Shown piece after piece: positions 1 to 8,659 of a DNA stretch of 54,191 nucleotides. The notes under the pieces are model-generated. The model searched no databases. It had not been told where the DNA came from and saw only the letters and a list, made by a program, of their open reading frames with translations. The stretch is taken from positions 1 to 54,191 of the forward strand of contig CAIOHR010000356.1 of assembly GCA_903858115.1 (NCBI GenBank), given 5' to 3'. Every line of letters starts with the position of its first letter. Within the stretch, counting starts at the first letter, position 1. Source of the DNA: an uncultured Pirellula sp. (GTDB lineage Bacteria > Planctomycetota > Planctomycetia > Pirellulales > Pirellulaceae). Both the position numbers and the translations under genes were made by a program.

Positions 1-104
1 GAATCCACGCCACTGAGGTAAGCACGGCGAACACATCTCTGGACACAATGCAAAATGGCGATTTCCTGGGGTCTAAAGACCTCCGAACGTAATGGTCTAG
101 GCAT
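1..104 (-). CDS. REP-associated (IS200-like) transposase, N-terminal fragment
   Basis: The gene runs off the left edge. Reading leftwards from the ATG at 104, the translation is MPRPLRSEVFRPQEI followed by AILHCVQRCVRRAYL. This is the opening of the REP-associated tyrosine transposase family (Y1/IS200-like), in which HCVQRCVRRA-type sequence is typical of planctomycete members. An AGGAG Shine-Dalgarno lies at 114-118, nine bases before the start, which supports it. Only 34 full codons are visible, so the HUH motif and catalytic tyrosine cannot be checked. Such proteins usually move or maintain short palindromic repeats rather than an IS, and the tandem 16-mers at 160-192 just upstream may be related. 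Confidence 0.75.
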   Translation of the reverse strand, partial: MPRPLRSEVFRPQEIAILHCVQRCVRRAYLSGVD

Positions 105-159
105 GTCAAATTTCTCCTTTTCTCTAAATCCTACCATACCCTCCCAGAAATGCAAGTGC

Positions 160-192
160 CTGGCACATTAAGTACCCTGGCACATAAAGTAC
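160..192. repeat. Two tandem 16-mers upstream of the transposase
   Basis: CTGGCACATTAAGTAC at 160-175 is followed one base later by CTGGCACATAAAGTAC at 177-192, differing at one position. The pair lies between the minus-strand transposase start at 104 and the plus-strand sulfatase start at 320. It could be a target or terminal repeat of the transposase, or an operator. The sequence alone does not decide. Confidence 0.6.
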
Positions 193-319
193 AAAGCAAG
201 CGATTGAGGTTCGGGGTATATTGATAGATTACCCAAAAAGACGGCAAGCACTACCGGGGACTGTTTGTGACCTCTCCAATAGGTGCTCTCTGTCCGCACA
301 TAACTTTTGAGAATGCAAA

Positions 320-1813
320 ATGCCTATTTCATCCATCAAATACGCTCTGTGTATCGCTCTATCGCTGGTTCTAGCGATGACGAGTGCGCCTTTGACGGCG
401 TCGGCCAAGACTCCGAACGTGGTCATCATCTTTATCGATGACATGGGGTATGCGGACATCGGCCCGTTTGGTGCAACCAGCGTTCGAACTCCCAATCTAG
501 ATCGAATGGCGAAACAGGGACGCAAGTTTACGGACTTTATCGTATCGTCTGCGGTCTGTTCTGCATCGAGGTCCGCGTTGCTCACAGGTTGCGTCCATGA
601 ACGAATCGGTTTTCGCGGTGCGCTAGGTCCTCAGGCGAAAATGGGTATTGCTGCGAGTGAAGTAACTCTTGGCGAGATCTGCAAACAAAAGGAATATGCC
701 ACGGCGTGTTTTGGCAAGTGGCATTTGGGGCATCACCCGAAGTTCCTCCCGACTCGTCACGGTTTCGATGTTTACTATGGACTGCCTTATTCGAACGACA
801 TGTGGCCCTTCCATCCTGAGGACATTGCAGCGCGTGCCAAGAATCCGAAGAAGAAGCCTAACTACCCACCGTTACCCATGATCGAAGGGACACGAATCGT
901 CGACGAAGAAGTTACAGGTGAAGATCAAACCTTGATGACAGTGGAATACACCCAGCGGGCAGTGAAGTTCATCAAGGAACATGCGGCTGACCCTTTCTTC
1001 GTTTACATGCCTCACTCCATGGTTCACGTTCCTCTCTATAGCTCGCCGATGACCGCTGGCAAAAGCGGTGCGGGACCATACGGAGATGCGGTCTCAGAAA
1101 TCGACTGGTCTGTCGGGCAAGTTTTAGATACTCTCGCGGAGTTGAAACTCGAAGAGCAAACGTTGGTTGTCTTCACCACAGACAATGGACCTTGGTTAAG
1201 TTACGGTTCCCACGGAGGATCCGCCGGTCCGCTTCGTGAAGGAAAGGGAACATCTTGGGAAGGTGGGATTCGTGTACCAACACTGATGCAGTGGAAGGGA
1301 ACGATCCCTGCAGACAGTCGATGTGATCAATTGGCATCGACGATCGATCTGTTGCCAACCGTCGCAGCAGCCATCGATGCGCAACTCCCTTCGCATATGA
1401 TCGATGGAAAGAATATTCGCTCGCTGATGGTGACTGATGATGCGAAGTCGCCACATTCCAGCATTCCTTGCTACTACGCCGACGGTCAATTGCAAGCGAT
1501 TCGCAATGATCGCTGGAAGCTTGTCTTTCCTCACACTTACCGTAGCATTGACAATCAGAAGGGGAAATCGGACGGAACCCCGATCGCTTATGTCAACAAG
1601 AAAGTCGAGTCTATCGAACTCTACGATCTAGATGCCGACGTAGGGGAAACGAAAAACGTGGCGGAAGCGAATCCCTCGGTCATTCAGCAATTAAAGTCGG
1701 AAGCAGATCGATGGCGAGCCGAGCTCGGTGATTCCTTGACCGGAGTCAAAGGCAATAGTGTTCGCCCCGCAGACAAATTACTCGACGGCGAGCCAACGCT
1801 GACTGGTGAATAA
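320..1813 (+). CDS. Secreted arylsulfatase-type sulfatase
   Basis: Hydrolyses sulfate esters, probably on polysaccharides, outside the cytoplasm. A hydrophobic signal sequence occupies residues 1-29 (ALCIALSLVLAM). IIFIDDMGYADIG (36-48) supplies the metal-binding Asp pair, and VCSASRSALLTG carries the sulfatase signature C-x-A-x-R with Cys80, the residue that would become formylglycine. FGKWHLGHH and TTDNGPW are further family blocks. The length of 497 aa is normal. The signature reads CSASR rather than the commoner CxPSR, which the family tolerates. No sulfatase-maturing enzyme is present in the window. The gene stands alone, with a small membrane protein 21 bases downstream. The family is certain; the substrate cannot be told. 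Confidence 0.93.
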   Translation: MPISSIKYALCIALSLVLAMTSAPLTASAKTPNVVIIFIDDMGYADIGPFGATSVRTPNLDRMAKQGRKFTDFIVSSAVCSASRSALLTGCVHERIGFRGALGPQAKMGIAASEVTLGEICKQKEYATACFGKWHLGHHPKFLPTRHGFDVYYGLPYSNDMWPFHPEDIAARAKNPKKKPNYPPLPMIEGTRIVDEEVTGEDQTLMTVEYTQRAVKFIKEHAADPFFVYMPHSMVHVPLYSSPMTAGKSGAGPYGDAVSEIDWSVGQVLDTLAELKLEEQTLVVFTTDNGPWLSYGSHGGSAGPLREGKGTSWEGGIRVPTLMQWKGTIPADSRCDQLASTIDLLPTVAAAIDAQLPSHMIDGKNIRSLMVTDDAKSPHSSIPCYYADGQLQAIRNDRWKLVFPHTYRSIDNQKGKSDGTPIAYVNKKVESIELYDLDADVGETKNVAEANPSVIQQLKSEADRWRAELGDSLTGVKGNSVRPADKLLDGEPTLTGE

Positions 1814-1834
1814 ACCTTAACCCAAGGTCGTAGC

Positions 1835-2116
1835 ATGATGAAGCAAACGAATGTTGTGTGGGGCAGATATCTGCCCTATTTCGCTTCGTTGCTGGTAATC
1901 CCGATCAGCTATTTGAGCATACTTCTACTTATCGGTCAGCAATCGCTTGCCGTATTCGGAGCGGCCTTGGGCGCGGTGGTTGTTTACATTATTTGCAAGA
2001 CCATTCAACGTCGTGGGAAGATTTCACTTGCCTTGATGATTTTCGTTTTACCATTGCTGATGGCAAGCGGATGTATTCTGTTTTTGCCTTTCAGAAATAG
2101 GCAGTATTCAAGGTGA
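1835..2116 (+). CDS. Small membrane protein, three predicted helices
   Basis: Not recognised. The 93 residues consist almost wholly of three hydrophobic segments (about 13-33, 36-56 and 63-85), followed by a short basic tail, RNRQYSR. It begins 21 bases after the sulfatase stop. The reading frame of the next gene (2157-2921) stays open back to 2061, so the two frames overlap for about 55 bases and share a T5 run at 2081-2085. Removing one T there would join the helices to the downstream protein. It may therefore be the membrane part of a frameshifted gene rather than an independent protein. Confidence 0.45.
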   Translation: MMKQTNVVWGRYLPYFASLLVIPISYLSILLLIGQQSLAVFGAALGAVVVYIICKTIQRRGKISLALMIFVLPLLMASGCILFLPFRNRQYSR

Positions 2117-2156
2117 ACTCGGAGCCTTTCAATCGATCGCGTACGCACAGCTTGAC

Positions 2157-2921
2157 ATGTCGCGAGCCCATACAGTCACGTTCATTCTAGAATCGAAAAA
2201 TAGTCACGTTACCATCGAACTTGTTGACTGGCTGAATAAGAATTCGAATATCGACAGTTTGAACTTCGACTTTCGCTATTTCTCAGAAGAAGATGGCGTG
2301 GCTTTAAGCCACCTAGCGGATGGGTCGAAAGTGCATGTAACGATTCGTAATTGTGAATCGGTTGCAGGACTTGGCTCTCTTGGCAAACTGCAATGGCTTT
2401 ATCTTGTTGGAGGATCGCTTCCAGAGAAACTTGCACGAAATGTTTCGAAACGGGCTGTGCACAGGGCATTGAGGTTGGAGGTACGTCAATTGCCGAAGGA
2501 TTCCATAGCTGAGCTGAAGGGATATAGCGGCTACATGCAAATAGTTGGTGGGTTAGATCCTGATGACATTAAAGCCTTCGCGAGACTCGGACTTGAGTCA
2601 CTCGAACTAAGCGGTTTAACATCAGTGCCCACAGTTACCGTCGACGAGTTCAAGAACATGGCAAAAACAAAACATCTGCGAATCGTCAATTCTCATTTAG
2701 ACGCGTCCGAATGCAAAGAAATCGCCGCTCTATTCCAATGTGAATCGTTGAATTTGTACAAGATATACACGAAGGATTTGAGGAGACAATCATCTCCAGT
2801 GACGCTAATCAATCCGGCTCCAGAGCTTCTAAATTTTTCCCCGGACCTGCGTGAGTCATTTCGAGAGTTGCCTGATCTAACCTCCGCACGATTCAACGGC
2901 GGCGCTTGGGAAACGTTTTAA
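2157..2921 (+). CDS. Hypothetical leucine-rich protein, possibly lacking its N-terminus
   Basis: Not recognised by family. The 254-aa product has irregular leucine-rich spacing (for example LGLESLELSGLTSVP and KHLRIVNSHLDASE) that resembles degenerate leucine-rich repeats. It has no signal peptide and no membrane helix. The ATG at 2157 has no visible Shine-Dalgarno, and the frame is open upstream to 2061 without another ATG, GTG or TTG. Together with the three-helix protein that ends at 2116 in the neighbouring frame, this suggests one original membrane-anchored protein split by an indel. It ends 20 bases before the convergent permease gene. Confidence 0.5.
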   Translation: MSRAHTVTFILESKNSHVTIELVDWLNKNSNIDSLNFDFRYFSEEDGVALSHLADGSKVHVTIRNCESVAGLGSLGKLQWLYLVGGSLPEKLARNVSKRAVHRALRLEVRQLPKDSIAELKGYSGYMQIVGGLDPDDIKAFARLGLESLELSGLTSVPTVTVDEFKNMAKTKHLRIVNSHLDASECKEIAALFQCESLNLYKIYTKDLRRQSSPVTLINPAPELLNFSPDLRESFRELPDLTSARFNGGAWETF

Positions 2922-2941
2922 CACAGAATGATTATCGCTGC

Positions 2942-4465
2942 CTATGTTCCCTCGGTGGTGTCTTTGATCTTCGCCAATGCTCGACGTTTGGCGGCATAAC
3001 GCCTCACGAGCTCATCGGCGATAACTCCCATCAAGATTACCATGCCGATGATGGCGAACTCCATTGTGGTATCGATTCCCTCGACCAGATTGATCGCGTT
3101 GTTCAAAACTCGCATGACCGCGGCTGCGATGATGACACCGAGAATGGAACCTTCGCCACCACGAAGTGAGCAACCGCCGAGAACTGCGGCTGCAATGGCG
3201 TACAACTCGTAGAACTCTCCATGGCCCGACGGCTGGATCGAGTTCAAGTCGAAGGAAAAGAGGATTCCAGCTACACCACCACAAAAGGAACAGATCATGT
3301 AAGCCACGATCTTCATTTTGTCAGTGCTGATCCCGCTAAATCGTGCCGCTTGTTCATTTCGACCTAGGGCGAGAATATAACGTCCGTAAATCGTTTTGTT
3401 GAGAAAGACTGCCGCAACCACACCGATCAATGTCATGTAGATGAAGGGCATCGGAATATCAAAGCTATAGGTGTCGCCAGTCAAGATTCGAAAAAAGCCA
3501 CCCTTGGCCAACTCTTTGACTTCCGGTAGTTCGCTTCCGAAGCCTTGTTCTTGATCGCCTGTAATGTAGCGAGCCAAGCCGCGATAAAATAATAGCCCAC
3601 ACAAAGTCACCACAAACGGCTGCAGTGGAATCTTGGTGATAAGCATCCCGTGGACCCATCCCAAGAACGTCGCGATGCTCAGGATCAACAATATCGCAAC
3701 AATCGTCGGCATTCTTTGGCTACGCGATTGAAATGCGACGAACTGAGGCGCATTGACTCGCTGGTTGTTTCGGACAAGGAACTGCACCTCTGTGCTTTCG
3801 TTCTTTACTTCAATGCGATGAACGGGCATCTTTTGATCGAGCCCGACGTCGTACAGTAACTCGATGCTGTCGCCAGCATTCACATTGTTCACGGGAGAAG
3901 CAACGGCAATCGTTCGAATGTGCATTCGATAGCTACCGACACCGATCGAGTCTGCACTTTCTTCACCGAGTGTGCCCGCTGGATAGACTCGCCGCAAGCT
4001 ACCTTTGGCTTCGCCTGTCTTGATCGCTTGCTCCGTTACGATCTGGTTGTCGTTGACCGATTTCACTTGGTACTCGCGATCCAAGTATGAGATCCACTCA
4101 CCAGGTTTATAGAGTTGACCTGGCGAGGTCACGCTTAATTCACCTCGATCGGCTGCCACAGCTTCCACGGGTAGGAGATCTTGCGGCAGGTAGGTCGTCT
4201 TGAGACTCATGGCCAAAAGACAACCGATCAGCCCTACCACAGAGCCGATCGAAAGGTCGATACCGCCAGTCATGATAACAAACGACACGCCAATGCTGAT
4301 GATTCCGAACAAGGCTGTCCAGCGAATCGTATTCTCGATGTTGGCCGCTTTGAGGAATGAGTCTGGCGCTTGCCAAGCGGTAAACATACAAATGACAACG
4401 AGCAATCCGAAGATGCCGATCAGCTTCTTGTAAGCGGCAGGGATTTGCATTTTCGAATTAGCCAC
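2942..4465 (-). CDS. Sugar ABC transporter permease (RbsC-type) with a ~160-aa extra loop
   Basis: Membrane channel of the importer encoded with 4538-7177. The RbsC/BPD_transp_2 pattern is clear: MTGGIDLSIGSVVGLIG (65-81), the LITKIPLQPFVVTLCG block (275-290), GRYILALGRNEQAARFSGI and the Gly-rich AIAAAVLGGCSLRGGEGS. Most RbsC relatives have 310-350 residues, but this one has 507. The excess lies in one hydrophilic stretch, about 91-251, between two helices. It is rich in Val, Asn and Glu and looks like beta-structured soluble material (GQLYKPGEWISYLDREYQV at its start). The rest is collinear with the family. The gene is third in the operon, 72 bases after the ATPase. The function of the loop is unknown; contact with the unusual binding protein is one possibility. 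Confidence 0.9.
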   Translation of the reverse strand: MANSKMQIPAAYKKLIGIFGLLVVICMFTAWQAPDSFLKAANIENTIRWTALFGIISIGVSFVIMTGGIDLSIGSVVGLIGCLLAMSLKTTYLPQDLLPVEAVAADRGELSVTSPGQLYKPGEWISYLDREYQVKSVNDNQIVTEQAIKTGEAKGSLRRVYPAGTLGEESADSIGVGSYRMHIRTIAVASPVNNVNAGDSIELLYDVGLDQKMPVHRIEVKNESTEVQFLVRNNQRVNAPQFVAFQSRSQRMPTIVAILLILSIATFLGWVHGMLITKIPLQPFVVTLCGLLFYRGLARYITGDQEQGFGSELPEVKELAKGGFFRILTGDTYSFDIPMPFIYMTLIGVVAAVFLNKTIYGRYILALGRNEQAARFSGISTDKMKIVAYMICSFCGGVAGILFSFDLNSIQPSGHGEFYELYAIAAAVLGGCSLRGGEGSILGVIIAAAVMRVLNNAINLVEGIDTTMEFAIIGMVILMGVIADELVRRYAAKRRALAKIKDTTEGT

Positions 4466-4537
4466 CGAATCACCTAATTGATTTTCGAACGAATTGACTT
4501 TAGAAAAGAAACCAACTCTGAAAAATGTACACTTTGC

Positions 4538-6061
4538 TTATGCTGACGATTGAGAAAGCTCTTTTCCAGTCGCCAAGTACATCACCGCTTCTTCCGATAG
4601 ATCTTTGCGAGCAAGTTCGCCGGAGATTCGGCCTTCATGCATGACCAGCACTCGATCGCTCATGCCGAGGATTTCTTCCATTTCACTCGACACAAACAAA
4701 ATGGCGAGTCCTTGTTCTGCAAGATCTTCCATCAATCGGTAGATCTCTTGCTTTGCACCAACGTCGATGCCACGCGTCGGTTCATCGAGCAGAAGTAGAC
4801 GAGGGCCTAATGCGAGCCATTTGCCAATCACCACTTTTTGCTGATTACCACCTGACAAGAATTGCACGATTTGCGCAGCATTGGGGGTGCGAATGCGCAT
4901 TTGCTCGATCATTTTGGTGGCATCATCGCTTTCTTGTCTTTGGTTCAAGAACCCGAATGCAAACTGATTTTTTCGCAGCCCAGCTAATCCAATGTTTGAG
5001 CTGATCGGCATCTCGAGTACCAATCCTTCTTTTTTCCGATCTTCGGGAATCAATCCGATTCCGTGTCGAATGGCGTCGTAGGGTTTGTCCAGCTGCAGTG
5101 TAACGCCATCCATCTCGACGGTGCCAGACACGGCGCGATCGATCCCGAACAAACAACGAAGCAATTCGGTTCTACCGGCACCGACTAGCCCAGATATTCC
5201 AACAATTTCACCTGCTCGAACTTCGAAGGAAATGCGGTGCTGCGGCCAAGTTGGAGTTACGAGATCTGTAACTTTGAACAAAACCTCGTGTGCGGTCGTC
5301 GGTTTGCGATTGAAGATCTTGGAGACATCTCGACCGACCATGAGACGGACCATGTTGTCGTGGGTGATTTCCACCTTGGCCAAATCACCTGCATTTTTCC
5401 CATCTCGCAAAACGGTGACGCGATCTGCAAGCTCGATCACTTCGCCGAGTCGATGGGAAATGTAAATAATGCTCACACCTCTTTTGCGCAGGTCCTTGAC
5501 GACTTCGAAAAGTCTTTCGGTCTCGCGACCGGAAAGGCTACTCGTCGGCTCATCCATGATGAGGACTTTTGCTTCGGTTGAAAGAGCTTTGGCAATCTCC
5601 ACCATTTGTTGGCGACCGATCGTCAATTCGCCCACGAGTTTGTTGGGAGATTCATCGAGTCCGACCATATCCAGAAACCGGCGTGATTCCCGTTCGATGG
5701 TACGACGATCGATCAACCCAAATCGCCGAGGTTCACGACCGAGAAAGATGTTAGCGCCGATATCGAGGTTTTCGGCTAGGTTCAATTCCTGATGAATCAA
5801 TACGACACCGTGACTCATCGCCGTTCGACAGGAATCCAGTTGTAAGGGTTCACCGTGGATATTGATCGATCCGGTGTCCGACTGTTGGACACCGGCGAGA
5901 ATCTTCATCAGTGTCGATTTGCCGGCACCATTCTCGCCGAGAACAGCCAGCACTTCGCCTTCGCCCAAAGAGAGCGAGACATCCTGTAACGCTTGTACCC
6001 CAGCAAACCGTTTGGAAACTCGATCGACAGTTAACAAGGGTGGTTTGCTGTGACTGGACAA
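4538..6061 (-). CDS. Sugar ABC transporter ATP-binding protein, RbsA/MglA type
   Basis: Cytoplasmic ATPase with two fused nucleotide-binding domains, typical of ribose/galactose/xylose-type importers. Domain 1 has Walker A GENGAGKST (42-50), a Q-loop region, LTIGRQQMVEIAKAL as the signature region and VLIMDEPTSSL as Walker B. Domain 2 has the degenerate Walker A GLVGAGRTE usual for this family, the signature LSGGNQQKV and LLLLDEPTRGIDVGAK. The length of 507 aa is standard. It starts nine bases after the binding-protein stop, so the two are almost certainly cotranscribed. Nothing in it is odd, unlike its two partners. The sugar cannot be read from the sequence. Confidence 0.95.
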   Translation of the reverse strand: MSSHSKPPLLTVDRVSKRFAGVQALQDVSLSLGEGEVLAVLGENGAGKSTLMKILAGVQQSDTGSINIHGEPLQLDSCRTAMSHGVVLIHQELNLAENLDIGANIFLGREPRRFGLIDRRTIERESRRFLDMVGLDESPNKLVGELTIGRQQMVEIAKALSTEAKVLIMDEPTSSLSGRETERLFEVVKDLRKRGVSIIYISHRLGEVIELADRVTVLRDGKNAGDLAKVEITHDNMVRLMVGRDVSKIFNRKPTTAHEVLFKVTDLVTPTWPQHRISFEVRAGEIVGISGLVGAGRTELLRCLFGIDRAVSGTVEMDGVTLQLDKPYDAIRHGIGLIPEDRKKEGLVLEMPISSNIGLAGLRKNQFAFGFLNQRQESDDATKMIEQMRIRTPNAAQIVQFLSGGNQQKVVIGKWLALGPRLLLLDEPTRGIDVGAKQEIYRLMEDLAEQGLAILFVSSEMEEILGMSDRVLVMHEGRISGELARKDLSEEAVMYLATGKELSQSSA

Positions 6062-6070
6062 GATAACGGC

Positions 6071-7177
6071 TTACTTCCCTGTAGGTTTGACAACGCGTCC
6101 TGCTTCACGGATCGCTTGCAAGCAGAGAGGAGGATTGTAAGCGAACAAGCCGACCATGCAGCCCAGATCGGGATATCGCGATATCGCATCTTGAGCATTC
6201 TGTTTCGCTTTGGCTTTATCGAAGCCATCGGTTTGAGTACCAACGATCGTGTATTTCTCCCCTTTGATTACATCGCCAGGAGGATCGCGTCGTGTCGGAT
6301 CTTTCGTACGATCGAGCAATTCATCGATTACACCTTGGCGACGTTGTTCCGCATTCAATTGACCGAGTCGACCGACGAAGATCATCACGGAACCACCGTT
6401 GGGAAGAGCTTCCTTCACAAGCTGGCCGGCCATTCGTCCTGCATCGTAGTTGTCCATCCCGATATACGCGAGGCGGTTTGTGTTCGGGGCATCGGAATCA
6501 TGTGTAACGTAGTGCTTCTTCTCACCGACTTGGTTGAGGATGTCCACTTGGTTCGATGGGTCGATAGGACTCACGGCAACACCCGTCACATCATCTTGTA
6601 CGAGTAAAGCTTCGAGCATCGACTTTTGGTCCCCCACACCCTTGGGTGGAAATCGAAGCAATACGTTGACATCGAACTCGCGGCCGGCAGCTTTGGCCCC
6701 TGCGGCAGCGATGGTCCAGAATGGATCGATCCCGTTGGTGACATAGGCTACAGATTTACGTCCTTCTTTGAACTCAGGCTCCCCTTCGCCAGTAGCGAGG
6801 TTCGAATTCTTTTCCTTCCAGAAATCCGCTGCGTTGTCGCGGCGAATTTGACGGGCGGGGTTGTCGACAAAGGCATTGTTGGGGTCGATCTTAGCGCCGC
6901 CCGTTTGGAGTTCTTTGAGTAGCTTGATCGAACTAAAGCCGTACATGTATGGGTTCTGGACCACGGTTCCATGCACTTCGCCGTCGATGATGGCTTGAAG
7001 GGTTTCGTCGTGTTCATCAAACCCGACCACTTGGATCGGCTTGGCGGAATCGCCCGACGGACCGGGGGCAACCTTTCCTGTTTCGGCAGGACGCTGCGAT
7101 TTGTCAGCCTCCCCTTTGCATCCGATCAAGATTGGCGACAAAACCAATCCGAGCAATAGAAACAACTTTTCTTTCAT
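6071..7177 (-). CDS. Sugar-binding lipoprotein, apparently circularly permuted RbsB-type
   Basis: Periplasmic substrate-binding lipoprotein of the importer. The chosen start (ATG at 7177) gives MKEKLFLLLGLVLSPILIGC, a lipoprotein signal with Cys20; a longer frame reaching 7264 would bury it. In an ordinary type I binding protein, the N-lobe (VAYVTNGIDPFW) comes first and the strand VVGFDEHDETL, the segment GTVVQNPYMYG and the tail PARQIRRDN come last. Here those last elements occupy residues 46-122, the N-lobe starts at 141, and the protein ends at 368 with LQAIREAGRVVKPTGK, exactly where VVGFDE would normally follow. All parts are present once, in permuted order. The linker at 123-140 is charged. 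Family is certain; permutation is inferred from the order of motifs. Confidence 0.88.
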   Translation of the reverse strand: MKEKLFLLLGLVLSPILIGCKGEADKSQRPAETGKVAPGPSGDSAKPIQVVGFDEHDETLQAIIDGEVHGTVVQNPYMYGFSSIKLLKELQTGGAKIDPNNAFVDNPARQIRRDNAADFWKEKNSNLATGEGEPEFKEGRKSVAYVTNGIDPFWTIAAAGAKAAGREFDVNVLLRFPPKGVGDQKSMLEALLVQDDVTGVAVSPIDPSNQVDILNQVGEKKHYVTHDSDAPNTNRLAYIGMDNYDAGRMAGQLVKEALPNGGSVMIFVGRLGQLNAEQRRQGVIDELLDRTKDPTRRDPPGDVIKGEKYTIVGTQTDGFDKAKAKQNAQDAISRYPDLGCMVGLFAYNPPLCLQAIREAGRVVKPTGK

Positions 7178-7606
7178 GGGAGGAACTAGGTAAAGAGGGA
7201 GGATACGAAACTTTGGAGAGATGAGGTTAATACTAGCCTGCAGCCTAGTCAACACTTTATCCACGCTACCCCGTTAATTGCGTGGAATGTGCACCATTAT
7301 GATCGCCAAAGCCGGCATCGGGACACACGAGAATCGTGTCGTCATGGTTCTGCCCTAAAAAATTTCTCCATGCCGAGCAATGGTCTCGTTCATTCGAATT
7401 GTTTGTACTAAAAGAATGATGCAAATTGGGTTACCATGGGGTTGCGGTACAGTCTTGCTATCTTCTCTACGTTGGTGAAGTATAGCGAAGGCAAAGAAAC
7501 GGCCGCCGCCGCGATGTTACAGCCATTTGCCCAATTGCAGCCAACCGCCCAATTGCAGCCAATGGGGTGAGAGACTTCCTCGATTATCCACAGATCCTTC
7601 CGCATT
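7178..7606. other. Gene-free divergent region between the sugar importer and the RluA gene
   Basis: These 429 bases separate divergent genes and should hold both promoters. A short perfect dyad, ACACGA-GAA-TCGTGT, lies at 7325-7339. A tandem 18-bp repeat sits at 7529-7564, close to the RluA-type start. No convincing -10/-35 pair could be assigned. A 65-codon minus-strand frame at 7408-7605 is largely the translation of the tandem repeat and is not accepted as a gene. Confidence 0.5.
7529..7564. repeat. Tandem 18-bp repeat, two copies
   Basis: GCCCAATTGCAGCCAACC at 7529-7546 is followed directly by GCCCAATTGCAGCCAATG at 7547-7564. A partial, diverged copy (ACAGCCATT) precedes it near 7519. 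It ends 42 bases before the pseudouridine synthase start. The role is unknown; replication slippage is the simplest explanation. Confidence 0.75.
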
Positions 7607-8659
7607 ATGAGTTCTGGTTCCAGATTCCAATTGATTCACCTCGTCGAAGAGGATGCAGGATCGACCTTATCGAATGTGCTGAAACGCCGGCTGGAGAATT
7701 GCAGTTGGGGTGACGTGCGCGAAATGATTCTGAAACGTCGAGTACAGGTAAATGGGAACTTGTGCCTCGACGCTGCCCGCAAAGTAACCGGCAAGGATGT
7801 AATCAAGGTTTGGCAAGAATCGCTACCGAAGCCGGTTGAACCGACGGCTATCAAGCTAGTGTATGTCGATGATTATCTTGTCGTGGTCGAGAAGCCACCG
7901 GCGGTAACTTCGACACGTCACATCGAAGAGCGCGACCTACCGAAGAAGAGACGACAACTGCAGCCAACGTTGGAGGAGCTGATCCCTGACGCGTTGATGC
8001 ATCACTTTCAGTCATTTCGCAAAGCTCAGCCGCCGACGCCGACGCGAAAAATGAGAATCCAAGAAACGGCGAGACAAAAAGAACATCGCATGAAGCGGTA
8101 CTCTGTTATTGCAGTGCATCGATTGGATCGCGACACCAGTGGGTTGATGATCTTTGCAAGGACGCCGTCTATCGCCCAAGCGTTAGGCATTATGTTTCGC
8201 AAGCATGAAGTGGTACGCAAATACCATGCTGTCGTGCATGGGCACCCAAAGGCTCAAACGTTTGACAACATCCTCGTGCGGGATCGTGGGGACGGAGTGC
8301 GTGGGAGTAAGTCGGCCGATATCGATGACCCATCATCGCAGCGAGCTGTAACTCATATTCGACCCATCGAGAAGATCGGTGATTACTCCATGATCGAATG
8401 TCAATTGGAGACTGGCAGAACTCATCAAATCCGAATCCATCTTTCCGAAGCGGGCCATTTGCTTTGTGGAGATCTGATCTATGGTCGCAATCGCGATGGT
8501 ACGCGAACCGAAGATCCCAGCAATGCGCCTCGGCAAGCGTTGCATTCGGCGACGCTAGAATTCAAACATCCCATATCGGGCGAAGACCTTAAGTTCAAGA
8601 TGCCATGGCCAGCCGATCTCTACCAATGGCTTCAGCAACTGCGCAAAAACGTGAAGTGA
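7607..8659 (+). CDS. RluA-family pseudouridine synthase
   Basis: Isomerises uridine to pseudouridine in rRNA or tRNA. Residues about 20-68 form an S4-like RNA-binding domain (RRVQVNGNLCLDAARKV). The catalytic motif HRLDRDTSGLMIFA begins at 171, with Asp174 as the expected nucleophile. RKYHAVVHG and ECQLETGRTHQIRIHL are the following family blocks. The product has 350 aa, slightly longer than usual. The excess is a basic, Arg/Lys/Gln-rich insertion at about 108-165 between the KPPAV strand and the catalytic motif, which could add RNA contacts. No operon partner is seen. Which uridine is modified (RluC, RluD or another type) cannot be told. Confidence 0.93.
   Translation: MSSGSRFQLIHLVEEDAGSTLSNVLKRRLENCSWGDVREMILKRRVQVNGNLCLDAARKVTGKDVIKVWQESLPKPVEPTAIKLVYVDDYLVVVEKPPAVTSTRHIEERDLPKKRRQLQPTLEELIPDALMHHFQSFRKAQPPTPTRKMRIQETARQKEHRMKRYSVIAVHRLDRDTSGLMIFARTPSIAQALGIMFRKHEVVRKYHAVVHGHPKAQTFDNILVRDRGDGVRGSKSADIDDPSSQRAVTHIRPIEKIGDYSMIECQLETGRTHQIRIHLSEAGHLLCGDLIYGRNRDGTRTEDPSNAPRQALHSATLEFKHPISGEDLKFKMPWPADLYQWLQQLRKNVK

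Noticed and set aside
7408..7605. 65-codon minus-strand open frame
   Set aside because: Its repeated GCNWAVGCNWANGCN peptide is just the translation of the tandem 18-bp DNA repeat, and it has no Shine-Dalgarno.
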